From Neobacillus niacini (GTDB lineage: Bacteria; Bacillota; Bacilli; Bacillales; Cytobacillaceae), in the NCBI RefSeq assembly GCF_000759675.1, contig NZ_BAWM01000046.1:45563-109562 (forward strand): DNA of 64,000 bases, in the 5' to 3' direction. Under the pieces are notes generated by a model that was given only the letters and a program-made list of their open reading frames with translations, had not been told where the DNA came from and made no database searches. This document shows, in pieces, positions 44,019 to 52,922 of the stretch (positions are counted from its first letter, which is position 1; each line of letters opens with the position of its first letter). A program made the translations under genes and the position numbers.

Positions 44019-44912
44019 ATGGTAGATATGTTTCAAATTGAAGGGCACTTTGCAAACTTCATTAACCAAATTATTAAAAATAATTTCGAAAATGGTAAAG
44101 CAGGGCAAGTAAACAAGCCAGATGTTATAGAAGACTTAAAAGAAGTCTATACATTTGCATATCAATATGGAGACTCTTATACAAATGGAGAAAAAGTCAA
44201 TTTTTCTGAGATTGGAAGCCAAAAAAGAGAAATGTTGAGTATCGTACATGATTCATATGGCGAAGAAGTCCATCAAGTTGCCGTTTCTGCTTTTAATGAA
44301 GCATTTCAAAGAGCATGTAATCATGGTCAAGATGTAAAAAAGGAAGAACCAATTAGAAACGTTACTTATTATGTTTATAGCTATGAACCGAAGTGGTATT
44401 CAATGTTGGATTGGCAAAACAAACCTATCGAATGTTTTAAAGATTGGTCAAACATGAAATTTTCTAATGTTTTAAAAGAAACAAATAAAAAATGGGTACT
44501 CGAAAAAATAGCAAATGAAATTCCAGACAAAGATAAATTTATTGAATTTGTGCAAAATATATCTTGGAACCGTCGGTTTGTACAATATTGTTATGGAGCA
44601 TTCATCCAAGCTTTATATATATATAGATTACCTTCTTTTTATAGATACAGTAGCATGGATACAGTTAAGGCAGAAAAAGAATATAAAAAAATAATTGCAG
44701 AACTCGAAAAAGAATTGAACTCATTTGGTCTTGACAAAAAAGTAATTGAGTTTCATTTAGAATTTATTTTTCAGTGTGCAAATAAAGCAGAATTAATTTC
44801 TAGAGAAGAAGAATGTTCTGTTTTAGAAATGATTGTTAATAAAACAAACAGTTATAATGATAATGGATTATTAAATTTAGAAATGTTTATCAGTGCTAAT
44901 GAGCAAGGCTAA
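44019..44912 (+). CDS. Hypothetical helical protein, 297 aa
   Basis: The ATG at 44019 has GGGAAGGTG upstream; the longer frame from 43929 has none. Soluble, charged, mostly helical (MVDMFQIEGHFANFINQIIK, later KAEKEYKKIIAELEKELNSF). No signal peptide, no known motif. The region before it (43746-44018) carries a short frame (MQIKMKKVVDEAIPDYDKIF) that is probably a remnant of another gene. Low GC and isolated, so possibly acquired. Function unknown. Confidence 0.6.
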   Translation: MVDMFQIEGHFANFINQIIKNNFENGKAGQVNKPDVIEDLKEVYTFAYQYGDSYTNGEKVNFSEIGSQKREMLSIVHDSYGEEVHQVAVSAFNEAFQRACNHGQDVKKEEPIRNVTYYVYSYEPKWYSMLDWQNKPIECFKDWSNMKFSNVLKETNKKWVLEKIANEIPDKDKFIEFVQNISWNRRFVQYCYGAFIQALYIYRLPSFYRYSSMDTVKAEKEYKKIIAELEKELNSFGLDKKVIEFHLEFIFQCANKAELISREEECSVLEMIVNKTNSYNDNGLLNLEMFISANEQG

Positions 44913-44941
44913 GTTAACTTAGTATTCCTTATCATTCAATA

Positions 44942-44972
44942 AACAAAAAGACCAATTCGGTCTGTTTTATTT
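44942..44972 (+). terminator. Weak intrinsic terminator
   Basis: AAAAAGACC pairs with GGTCTGTTTT around AATTC, 30 bp past the stop at 44912. Confidence 0.55.
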
Positions 44973-45067
44973 CTTCAATTAGACTACGAAAAAGCTTGAT
45001 TTATGTTAATACGCTTGTCCAGTGAGCCATTTAATGTTATTTTGAAACTGGAGTAGCACTAATAATA

Positions 45068-45496
45068 GTGCCAGGCCCCATCCGAATTTTTGGTTGTTAC
45101 CTGTCACTTTTTTCTCATAATGCCGGAACGGCAGGAAGCGTATTTGATTTACATGCATTTTCTCGCTTTGCAGAAGTAGGGGCAGATGTCATTCTTTTCC
45201 CCGCTCCAGGAACAGTCCCTGGTGTTCGGGAGGAAACTCTTGCTCATGCAATAGAAAACGTTAAAAATAAAGGGGCATTAACCCTTGCTGCAATTGGCAC
45301 CAGTCAAGAAGGCGCAGATGAAGAAACAATCCGTGCAATCGCTTTGAGCTCTAAAAGAGCAGGAGTTTATATTTTTCATATTGGGGATGCTGGGTATTCT
45401 GGTATGGCACTACCTGAAAATATTCAAACCCTTTCGATTACGGTGAGAGGTAAAAGACATACATATATAAGAATGGCCGCTTCTGCCTTAAGATAA
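45068..45496 (+). pseudogene. C-terminal remnant of a DUF7916/PEP-mutase-like TIM-barrel gene
   Basis: From about 45160 the frame reads FAEVGADVILFPAPGTVPGV, ending ENIQTLSITVRGKRHTYIRM with the normal C-terminus of a ~300-aa family of putative TIM-barrel enzymes. The first half of the barrel is missing and the N-terminal 30 codons are unrelated; there is no ribosome-binding site at the GTG (45068). The remaining frame is intact, so the truncation is probably recent. Confidence 0.6.
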
Positions 45497-45603
45497 TATC
45501 GAGCAATTATCGCTTTCTATACCTTTTTTCAGAGCTAGTTTTCTATTGTTTGCTTAATTTTTGTGTAAAATAGAATTGAAAATAAAAAAGAATAGGTGAG
45601 AAC

Positions 45604-46965
45604 ATGAGTCAATTATCTGAATTTGTATCCAAGCATCACCATCAAAATGTTGAGGAATTAAAAGAATTACTGCGTATTCCAAGCATAAGTTCCTTATCTG
45701 AGCATAAAGAGGACATGCAAAAAGCAGCTTCCTGGATTGCCAATAAGTTAAAAAACATTGGTATGGAACACGTTGAAATCGTACAAACAAAAGGTCATCC
45801 GATTATTTATGCAGACTGGCTTCATCAGGAAAATACGCCGACTGTATTAGTATACGGTCATTATGACGTACAGCCCGTTGACCCAATTGACTTATGGGAA
45901 ACGCCTCCGTTTGAACCAGACATCCGGGATGAAAAAATCTTTGCCAGAGGGGCAACAGACGACAAAGGGCAAACATTCTTACATATCAAAGCTGTCGAAT
46001 CACTACTGAAAGTAGAAAATAAATTACCGGTAAACCTAAAATTTTGCATCGAAGGAGAAGAAGAGATCGGAAGTCCTCATCTTCCACAGTTTTTATCCGA
46101 AAATAAAGAAAAACTATCCTGCGATGTGGTGGTCATATCCGATTCTGATATGTGGGATCGAGGAGTTCCTGCAATTACATATTCGTTAAGAGGTCTGTGT
46201 GCTCTTGAGGTTTCCCTTAAAACGGCGAATACGGATTTGCATTCAGGCATGTTCGGCGGGGGAGTTCAGAACGCTAACCATTTATTAGTGAAGCTGCTTT
46301 CTACTCTTCATGATGAAAACGGAAAGGTAAATGTGGATCAGTTCTTTGATGATGTGTTAGATTTGACCGAATTTGAAAAGGAACAAATTAAAGCACTGGG
46401 CTTTGATGAAGAAAAGCTAAAAAAGACATTAGGCTTGACGGAATTAACGGGTGGAGAAAATAATTATCCATATCCTGAGAAAATTAGTTCTCGACCAACA
46501 TTAGAATTAAACGGCATATGGGGCGGATTTCAGGGGGAAGGTACTAAAACCGTCATTCCGAACCAGGCACATGCCAAAATCACCTGCCGTCTAGTCAATA
46601 ATCAAAATCCAGAAAAAATCCAGGGCTTAATCAAAAAGCATTTAGAAGAACATGCACCAAAAGGATGTACGATAAAAGTAACACTTCAGGATACGGGCAA
46701 TCCATTCTTAACCCCAATCGATCATCCGATGATTCAAAAAGCGGCTGAAGCCTATGAACAGGTATATGGAAAGGCACCGGTTTATAAAAGAGAAGGGGGA
46801 TCGATTCCGATTGTATCGGATTTCAACCATACCCTAAATTCTCCTGTTGTCTTAATGGGATTCGGGTTGCCGGATGAAAATCTCCATGCTCCGAATGAAC
46901 ATTTTAACTTGGAAAACTTTGATAAAGGTATTTTGACGATCTGTTTCTTTTTAGAATTAATCTGA
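45604..46965 (+). CDS. M20-family metallodipeptidase
   Basis: 453 aa with AATAGGTGAG before the ATG. Metal ligands are seen in LVYGHYDVQPVD (His, Asp), ARGATDDKGQ (bridging Asp), EGEEEIGSP (Glu pair), ISDSDMWD (Asp) and HAPNEHF (His near the C-terminus). A dimerisation lid spans about 195-310. Length and motifs match the CNDP-like dipeptidase branch of M20. Cytosolic peptide turnover is the likely role. Its 3' end and terminator were duplicated just downstream (47105-49004). Confidence 0.88.
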   Translation: MSQLSEFVSKHHHQNVEELKELLRIPSISSLSEHKEDMQKAASWIANKLKNIGMEHVEIVQTKGHPIIYADWLHQENTPTVLVYGHYDVQPVDPIDLWETPPFEPDIRDEKIFARGATDDKGQTFLHIKAVESLLKVENKLPVNLKFCIEGEEEIGSPHLPQFLSENKEKLSCDVVVISDSDMWDRGVPAITYSLRGLCALEVSLKTANTDLHSGMFGGGVQNANHLLVKLLSTLHDENGKVNVDQFFDDVLDLTEFEKEQIKALGFDEEKLKKTLGLTELTGGENNYPYPEKISSRPTLELNGIWGGFQGEGTKTVIPNQAHAKITCRLVNNQNPEKIQGLIKKHLEEHAPKGCTIKVTLQDTGNPFLTPIDHPMIQKAAEAYEQVYGKAPVYKREGGSIPIVSDFNHTLNSPVVLMGFGLPDENLHAPNEHFNLENFDKGILTICFFLELI

Positions 46966-46976
46966 AGGGATATGTA

Positions 46977-47006
46977 AAGGAGGGACGCATAGCATCCCTC
47001 CTTTAA
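46977..47006 (+). terminator. Intrinsic terminator of the M20 gene
   Basis: AAAGGAGGGA pairs with TCCCTCCTTT, followed by AATTT. A copy is present at 48973-49004 after the duplicated gene end. Confidence 0.75.
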
Positions 47007-47373
47007 TTTGTAGATAAAAGTTCCAGGTACCTTCCAAATTGCTTCAATATTTGCTGTTCACAAATTGATCCGAGTGGGTGGCATATAAAGCTAAGTAATA
47101 AAACTACCAAAAGGATGCACAGTAAAAGTAACACTTCAAGATACAGGTAATCCATTCTTAACTCCAGTCGATCATCCAATCATTCAAAAAGCAACTGATG
47201 TCTATGAACAGGTTTATGGGAGAGCACCTGTTTATAGAAGAGAAGGGGGTTCCATTCCGATTGTATCGGATTTCAACCAAGTCCTTAAATCTCCTGTTAT
47301 CTTAATGGGATTCGAATTGCCAGATGAAAATCTCCATGCTCCGAATAAACATTTTAATTCAGAAACCTTTGAT

Positions 47374-48918
47374 AACCCCCACCGGCACACTCGTGGCTTC
47401 AGTCGTGAGTTTGGACGATTTTTTATAATTTAAATTCAGATAGCAAGACAAACTAATGTTCTATTTGGTAAAATAATACTATATCGGATTTAGGAGGTGT
47501 TCATAATGGCAAAAAGAAAAACTACTGTACAAAAAAATAAAGAATTAGCTCAAGACGGCTTAAAATTGCGCCATTATGGGCTTCGACTTCGTTTGGTTCC
47601 AACCGATATACAAAAAAGCAAGATTCATAGTTTTTGCGGCTCTTCTCGTTTCACTTACAATTTTTATTTAGGTGAACGGATGGAGGTTTATAAAAATACA
47701 GGTGAGACACTTAACTCTGGGGAATTTAAGAAGTCATTTAATGTTTTCAAAGAACACCCAATGTTCAATTGGTTGAAAGAAGCGGATAAATTTGCGTTAG
47801 AGACCGCTATTGAAGCCGTGGATGAAGCTTATGACCGATTTTTCAAAGGTCAAAACAAATTCCCTAAGTTTAAATCCAAACGAAAATCAGAACAAAAATA
47901 CACAACTAAATTTACCAATAACAATATCGAATTAGATGTTAAGCGACAAATGGTTAAGGTGCCAAAACTAGGTTGGGTGAAAGTTAGATTTTCTAAGGAA
48001 CATCGCAAGATCTTCCAGGATAAAGGATTTAATGCGAAAATTAAATCAGCCACAGTAAAATACCATAGTAGCGGTCAATACTATGTTTCTTTAAAGTACG
48101 AAGAAATAATCAAACTTGAAAATGAAATCAATTGGTCATTGGTTTCTCTTGACCAAATAATTGGACTAGATTTGGGTTTGACTTTTTTTTACATCGATTC
48201 AAATGGAAATAAAGTGGAAAATCTAAAGTTCCTTAAAAACTGTTTAAAAAAATTAGCTAAATTACAACGTCAGTTAAAAAACAAAGAAATCGGTTCATCT
48301 AATTACAAAAAATCACAAAAGAAAATAAGCAAATTACATCTTCATATAGCCAATATGCGTAAAGACTTTTTACATAAAGAATCTCGTAAACTCGTCAACG
48401 AAAACCAAGTTATCGTGTTGGAAGATTTAAATGTAAAAGGCATGATTAAAAATAAAAAGTTATCACGTAGTATTGCAGATGTAAGTTGGGGTATATTTAA
48501 AACTTTTGTTTCATACAAATCTGAATGGAATAATAAAAAAGTGGTCATAATCGACCGTTTCTATCCTTCTTCAAAAGAATGTAACGGATGTCATGAGAAG
48601 AACACTTTGTTATCTCTTTCAGACAGGGAATGGGTCTGTCCAAAGTGTAGTACAGTTCATGACCGTGACATAAACGCAGCTAAGAATATTAAAGAAGAGG
48701 GTATTCGTATTTTAAAAAAACTATATCCAAGTTTATATGTAGCCTAATTTTAATTTGAAATAGATTTTTACCGCAGGAACTGCGGGGTGTGCCTGACAGT
48801 ATCCAAGATACTGTTTACACAGCAACATCGTGTAATGGAGAGAGTGTAAGACGCTCTATATCAGAGTGCAGTTCTCGATGAAGCAGGAATCACGTGACTT
48901 TAGTCATGAGAGGTTCAA
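47374..48918 (+). mobile_element. IS200/IS605-family IS1341-type element carrying only tnpB
   Basis: The boundaries are defined by comparison with the intact M20 gene: left flank ...CCTTTGAT, right flank AAAGGGATC. The left end has the hairpin-forming CTCGTGGCTTCAGTCGTGAG and the right end TCACGTGACTTTAGTCATGA then GAGGTTCAA. No terminal inverted repeats, no target duplication, no tnpA, all as expected for this family. 1545 bp. Without a Y1 transposase it depends on one encoded elsewhere for movement. Confidence 0.88.
47506..48747 (+). CDS. tnpB: TnpB RNA-guided nuclease
   Basis: 413 aa from the ATG at 47506 (AGGAGGTG just upstream). N-terminal helix-turn-helix and REC-like part (about 20-180), then RuvC with Asp in IIGLDLGLTFF (near 221), Glu in VLEDLNVKGM (near 306), zinc ribbon ECNGCHEKN/VCPKCS (about 360-382) and Asp in HDRDINAAKN (near 386). 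All catalytic residues are present, so the enzyme is probably active. It cuts DNA next to a TAM using the RNA made from the element's right end and helps keep the element in the population. Confidence 0.92.
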   Translation: MAKRKTTVQKNKELAQDGLKLRHYGLRLRLVPTDIQKSKIHSFCGSSRFTYNFYLGERMEVYKNTGETLNSGEFKKSFNVFKEHPMFNWLKEADKFALETAIEAVDEAYDRFFKGQNKFPKFKSKRKSEQKYTTKFTNNNIELDVKRQMVKVPKLGWVKVRFSKEHRKIFQDKGFNAKIKSATVKYHSSGQYYVSLKYEEIIKLENEINWSLVSLDQIIGLDLGLTFFYIDSNGNKVENLKFLKNCLKKLAKLQRQLKNKEIGSSNYKKSQKKISKLHLHIANMRKDFLHKESRKLVNENQVIVLEDLNVKGMIKNKKLSRSIADVSWGIFKTFVSYKSEWNNKKVVIIDRFYPSSKECNGCHEKNTLLSLSDREWVCPKCSTVHDRDINAAKNIKEEGIRILKKLYPSLYVA

Positions 48919-48935
48919 AAAGGGATCTTAACGAT
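48600..48935 (+). ncRNA. Predicted omega (reRNA) guide RNA of the TnpB element
   Basis: By analogy with ISDra2 and other TnpB elements, the RNA begins inside the 3' part of tnpB, covers the right end (48748-48918), and its last ~16-20 bases outside the element (from 48919, AAAGGGATCTTAACGATC) act as guide. The 5' border is a guess. Several local hairpins (GTGTAAGACGCTCTATATCA region) are visible. Confidence 0.55.
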
Positions 48936-48972
48936 CTATTCGTTTTTAGAACTCACCTGAATAGGTAGGTAA

Positions 48973-49004
48973 AGGAAGGGATCCTTTAGCATCCCTCCTT
49001 TTTT
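48973..49004 (+). terminator. Duplicated intrinsic terminator
   Basis: AAGGAAGGGAT pairs with ATCCCTCCTT, followed by TTTT. Copy of the terminator at 46977. Confidence 0.75.
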
Positions 49005-49124
49005 AATGCGATGCCATTAAAATGTTGTCATTAAAGAAACATATGACATTCAACTGGTGGAGCAGGAAATTCCGAATCAATAATAAATTAAATAACGATG
49101 CGAAGGAAGAACAGCAGTACCTGA

Positions 49125-49335
49125 TCAATTTTACTTGTAGTATCTAAACACCAAGAAGAACAAGATATTTTTGAAAAAGAAATAGGTCAAGATGCATTAG
49201 ATGTAATCAAGCGGATATATGATAAGACTTTTAAAGATTTGGTGGATAGATGAGAAATATTTATCTACTGAAATTGCTACTGTGATCAATAAAAGGATGA
49301 TTGAGACATATAGTCAAGGTGAGATAAATCGTTAA
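49125..49335 (+). pseudogene. Frameshifted remnant of an unidentified gene
   Basis: Frame 1 (49125-49253) reads KHQEEQDIFEKEIGQDALDV and stops; a one-base shift near 49240 continues as WIDEKYLSTEIATVINKRMI and ends at 49335. Neither frame has a start codon with a ribosome-binding site. Protein-like but not identified. Confidence 0.45.
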
Positions 49336-49383
49336 TACATGAGGGTAGTAATATTTATGAAAGAACTTTAGAGGGTGAGAAAT

Positions 49384-50541
49384 ATGTTAATCCAGTGTAC
49401 GAAATCCTTGCTTGATCAGCTTGGAATAAAGAATAGTGAACTGAATCCTCCAGAAGGACATGAGCAGTTCCCTAATAGCTTCATGGCATGGCATGCTAAT
49501 TTTGTCACGATTGATAGGAAAAAAGCGATTGTTTTGATGAATAATGAAACAAGGTATTCGATCGTTATCTACAGACCAAGTAAAAAGGATTTTTCCAAAA
49601 TAAATGAATTAATTCGTGAGGCAATCATTACGGCTTTACGAATGGAAGGTGTCCGTAAAGAGGTCATAGAAGCATATATGGAAAAAGCAGGTGAAATTAC
49701 ATTTTCGAAAACGGCAAGTAGAAGCATGGTAGCAAAGATGAATAATGCGGTGCGTGAAATTGAGTTCATGCAAGAATATTTAGATGAAAAGATAAGAATT
49801 CAACGATATATTAACATTATAACCGCTAGATTTATCCAATTGTCTGGAAACGATCCTGGGTTTTATCCAATTGAAAAAATGCTCAAATGCCTCAGCATTA
49901 TTTTTGGTCTGGAAGATCATGAAGTTGTGGAAGATGTGCTTGAAATCGACCTGTATCAACTGAAAATAAAAATCAATCTAGAGGGTCATGAAATTTGGCG
50001 AAGGGTTTTAGTGCCTTACACTTATTCCTTTAGACATCTACACAATATTATTCAAACCGTTTTTGATTGGCATAACGCTCATTTACATGAATTTGTTGTA
50101 GAAAGTGCGGAAAGGAAGGACCTCAAAATTGTGATGGATGACGACCCTGAGACGATGGAATATTTGGATTTTGATACATTTGAGATTCGTCAGGAGCGAT
50201 TTGTTGCCCTTGAAGAAATTTTTCCAACCTATGGTAAAGTCATATATGAATACGATTTTGGAGATTCCTGGGAACATACGATAACATTGGAAAAAGTCGT
50301 AAAATCAAATGAGTTTCGTGCAACATTTATTGAAGGAATCGGAGAGAGACCTCCTGAAGATGTGGGAGGAGAAGGGGGCTATGATGAATATCTGCGAATT
50401 ATAGCAGATGCAAACCACCCAGAACATGAGGACATGAATACATGGGCTGATAATCAAAAGGAAAGAAACATAAGCCAGGAAAAGATTAATCATAGACTTA
50501 AACAAGTAATCAAAGGCTATCGTTATTCGTATTTTTTGTGA
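49384..50541 (+). CDS. DUF6933 domain fused to a plasmid pRiA4b ORF-3-like domain
   Basis: 385 aa from the ATG at 49384, after GAGGGTGAG. Residues about 1-140 fit the DUF6933 pattern (MLIQCTKSLLDQLG, AWHANFVTIDRKKAIVLMNN). Residues about 195-380 are a pRiA4b ORF-3-like domain (LYQLKIKINLEGHEIWRRVL, FDWHNAHLHEF, YEYDFGDSWEHTI, PPEDVGGEGGYDEYL). Both domains are widespread and uncharacterised; the second is often next to toxin-antitoxin or mobile genes. No partner gene is evident. Confidence 0.75.
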   Translation: MLIQCTKSLLDQLGIKNSELNPPEGHEQFPNSFMAWHANFVTIDRKKAIVLMNNETRYSIVIYRPSKKDFSKINELIREAIITALRMEGVRKEVIEAYMEKAGEITFSKTASRSMVAKMNNAVREIEFMQEYLDEKIRIQRYINIITARFIQLSGNDPGFYPIEKMLKCLSIIFGLEDHEVVEDVLEIDLYQLKIKINLEGHEIWRRVLVPYTYSFRHLHNIIQTVFDWHNAHLHEFVVESAERKDLKIVMDDDPETMEYLDFDTFEIRQERFVALEEIFPTYGKVIYEYDFGDSWEHTITLEKVVKSNEFRATFIEGIGERPPEDVGGEGGYDEYLRIIADANHPEHEDMNTWADNQKERNISQEKINHRLKQVIKGYRYSYFL

Positions 50542-50578
50542 ATTGATTGAACAAGTTCTTGTTCGGATGAGCCTTAGA

Positions 50579-50707
50579 ATAAAAGTCTATACCCAATGAT
50601 GTTAAACTAACATATATTGCAGAAATTAAACAGTATCCCAATTGTATCGTGGCAAAAGAGCAGAAGTTGGAAGTACTTTATCAGTATCTGAATGGGGTTA
50701 TTAAATA
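50579..50707 (+). pseudogene. Possible short coding remnant
   Basis: A frame without start codon, preceded by TAA, reads LTYIAEIKQYPNCIVAKEQK then LEVLYQYLNGVIK and stop. Protein-like composition, but family unknown. Confidence 0.3.
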
Positions 50708-50728
50708 AATTTAAAGGATTGTATAAAT

Positions 50729-51577
50729 ATGATTCATGTTTTATTCGGGGCATCCGCTGCAGGAAGTTTTAAATTCACGTTAAAGGAAATGGGTCTTGAT
50801 AAAAAGGAAAAGGTTATCTCTTTCTGGGACATGTTCTCTATTGGGCCAATTTGGCAACTACATGAGGATATTGGAGTAAAATCCAGATTCGAGTGGATGA
50901 AAGGGTGTATAGGTGACGAATTTGTAGAATACCTCGATTATACACAGAGGTTCGAAAAGACAATCCAACAACTTAAATCCATTCCACAAGAATCTCATAT
51001 CTTTATCTGGTCTTCTGAAAGTGCTCATGAACAGACAGGATTGCGATATATCATCTATCTTTTGAAAGGGAATAAGATGGACTTTACCGTTATCAATACG
51101 ACTAAAGCATATGAAGAGCTTCTAAGAGTGAAAAAGCTGAAATATACACCACTTCATACAGGAGAAATTCCTCCGGAGAAGCTACAGATTATATATGAAC
51201 AGGACTATGGAAAGTTCCTATCAGATCATGATAAAGAGGACTTAGAAAAAGAATGGCTCACCATATCAGAAAGTCAGGAAACATTAAGGATTTGGAGAAA
51301 TGGAAGAATACATGGTGTTTCGGAAGACTATTATGACGAATTTATTATAAAGAAAGCAAAAAAGCTACATAGTAAACAAAAGTCAACAGAATTCATGAAA
51401 TCTGCAAGATTAATTGGTGAAGTGATAGGGCATTTGGACGAATATGTGGGGGATACTTTTATTGAATATCGGCTTAAAAAGTTAATTGAAGCAGGTGTCT
51501 TTGAAGTTGAAGGCAACCTTGAAGCCATGCGTTTTTATAGTGTTCGATATTCGAAAACTAATAGTACGAACCAATAG
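50729..51577 (+). CDS. DUF1835/DUF3658 domain protein
   Basis: 282 aa. The N-terminus MIHVLFGASAAGSFKFTLKE, the DMFSIGPIW segment and IFIWSSESAHEQTGLRYIIY match DUF1835; the C-terminal helical part (about 170-275, IGHLDEYVGDTFIEYRLKKL) matches DUF3658. These two domains are normally found together in Firmicutes. AAAGGA precedes the ATG at some distance. No enzymatic function is known. Stand-alone gene. Confidence 0.8.
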   Translation: MIHVLFGASAAGSFKFTLKEMGLDKKEKVISFWDMFSIGPIWQLHEDIGVKSRFEWMKGCIGDEFVEYLDYTQRFEKTIQQLKSIPQESHIFIWSSESAHEQTGLRYIIYLLKGNKMDFTVINTTKAYEELLRVKKLKYTPLHTGEIPPEKLQIIYEQDYGKFLSDHDKEDLEKEWLTISESQETLRIWRNGRIHGVSEDYYDEFIIKKAKKLHSKQKSTEFMKSARLIGEVIGHLDEYVGDTFIEYRLKKLIEAGVFEVEGNLEAMRFYSVRYSKTNSTNQ

Positions 51578-51659
51578 AGAAAATGATCAACGGAGAAGTA
51601 GGATAACGTTTAGCAGAATTGTTATTTAAAAATTTGTATAGCATCACGTTTTAAATGTG

Positions 51660-51692
51660 CCAGGTAACATCCAAAAACTGGATGGTGCCTGG
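51660..51692. repeat. Hairpin with CCAGGTA/TGCCTGG arms
   Basis: CCAGGTAACATCC pairs with GGATGGTGCCTGG. The motif CCAGGTACCTTCC recurs at about 47023 and GGTGCCTG near 3443, so this belongs to a dispersed small repeat family. It could act as a weak terminator for the DUF1835 gene. Confidence 0.5.
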
Positions 51693-51857
51693 GAATTTTA
51701 TTTATTGACCATTCCATGCTTGAGGTTATCTTTGACATGGAGCTTTTACCATGCAAAAATGGTGGAATGAAAAAATACTCCTCTCTTTCACAATATTCAT
51801 TCATTGGTTATCATGAAGGAAAAAGGTTCTTAGTTTATAAGGGAAGGGGTATTTACC

Positions 51858-52838
51858 ATGCCACTCGAAATTGTCCGTCATGATATAACGAAAATGAACG
51901 TAGACGCGATTGTCAATGCTGCGAATCCACAGTTGAAAATGGGTGGGGGAGTGTGTGGGGCCATTTTCAAAGCGGCAGGCAGTCAGAAACTCCAACAAGC
52001 ATGTGAACAGATCGGTCAATGCCCTGTTGGTCAAGCTGTAATCACGGAAGGATTTCAACTTCCTGCCAAGTATATTCTCCATACACCGGGTCCGATTTGG
52101 GAGGGTGGTTCTTACCAGGAAGCGGAGCTACTAAAGAATTCGTACAAGAATTCTTTAGAGCTGGCTAAACGGTATCAGTGTGAATCGATTGCTTTTCCAC
52201 TCATTTCGACTGGCATATATGGCTATCCAAAGGAAGAGGCTTTGCAGATTGCGGTATCAACGATTAGCCAATTCCTGATGGGGTCAGACATGCAGGTCTA
52301 TCTAGTTGTGTTTGATAAAAAATCATTTGGTGTAAGTCAAAAGCTGTTTGCGTCCATTAATGAATATATTGATGAACATTATGTTGAGGAAACAGAAATC
52401 CTCTTTAACCGTAGATTTGGAGAAATCGAGGATCTGAAGATTTTTAATGAAGCTGAACCTATAATGAATCAATCATTAATAGACGTGATCAATGATTTAG
52501 ATGAGTCATTTTCCGTAAGATTATTAAGATTCATTGATGAAAAGGGAATGACCGATGTAGAGACATACAAACGTGCCAATATCGACAGACGTTTATTTTC
52601 AAAGATTCGAAATGAAGTAGGGTATACACCGAAAAAGAAAACCGTGCTCGCCTTTGCGATTGCTTTGAAGCTTGACGTGGAGGAAACAAATGAATTGCTG
52701 TCAGCTGCTGGCTACACCTTATCACGTAGCAGCAAATTTGATGTCATTATTGAATACTTCATTAAGGAACGAAGCTACAACATCCACGAAATTAACGAAG
52801 TTTTGTTTAGCTTTGATCAGCCGTTGATGGGGGCATGA
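51858..52838 (+). CDS. Macro-domain protein with C-terminal helical domain
   Basis: 326 aa. Residues 1-170 form a macro domain of the MacroD/YmdB type: DAIVNAANPQLKMGGGVCGA, KYILHTPGP and FPLISTGIYGYP line the ADP-ribose pocket. Residues about 195-326 are the helical domain duplicated at 8835 (RLLRFIDEKGMTDVETYKRA). Predicted to bind or hydrolyse ADP-ribose esters or O-acetyl-ADP-ribose. GGGAAGGGG precedes the ATG. The VWA gene follows 84 bp downstream, and the two are likely co-transcribed. Confidence 0.85.
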   Translation: MPLEIVRHDITKMNVDAIVNAANPQLKMGGGVCGAIFKAAGSQKLQQACEQIGQCPVGQAVITEGFQLPAKYILHTPGPIWEGGSYQEAELLKNSYKNSLELAKRYQCESIAFPLISTGIYGYPKEEALQIAVSTISQFLMGSDMQVYLVVFDKKSFGVSQKLFASINEYIDEHYVEETEILFNRRFGEIEDLKIFNEAEPIMNQSLIDVINDLDESFSVRLLRFIDEKGMTDVETYKRANIDRRLFSKIRNEVGYTPKKKTVLAFAIALKLDVEETNELLSAAGYTLSRSSKFDVIIEYFIKERSYNIHEINEVLFSFDQPLMGA

Positions 52839-52922
52839 AAATGTCGCTTGCCAAGAGACCAAATCATTTCCCTTGCTTGTTATCCTAAGGATGTAAATAA
52901 TATAAGCGGAGGAAAATGAGCG

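Larger units (their letters stand above)
47105..48960 (+). pseudogene. Duplicated 3' end of the M20 dipeptidase gene, split by the TnpB element
   Basis: 47105-47373 plus 48919-48960 together reproduce the last ~105 codons of the M20 gene (46653-46965) with scattered changes: LPKGCTVKVTLQDTGNPFLT, the REGGSIPIVSDFN segment and HAPNKHF are recognisable. The N-terminal three quarters are missing. The metal-binding Glu near NEH is replaced (NKH). The TnpB element sits inside, after TTGAT. Confidence 0.8.
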
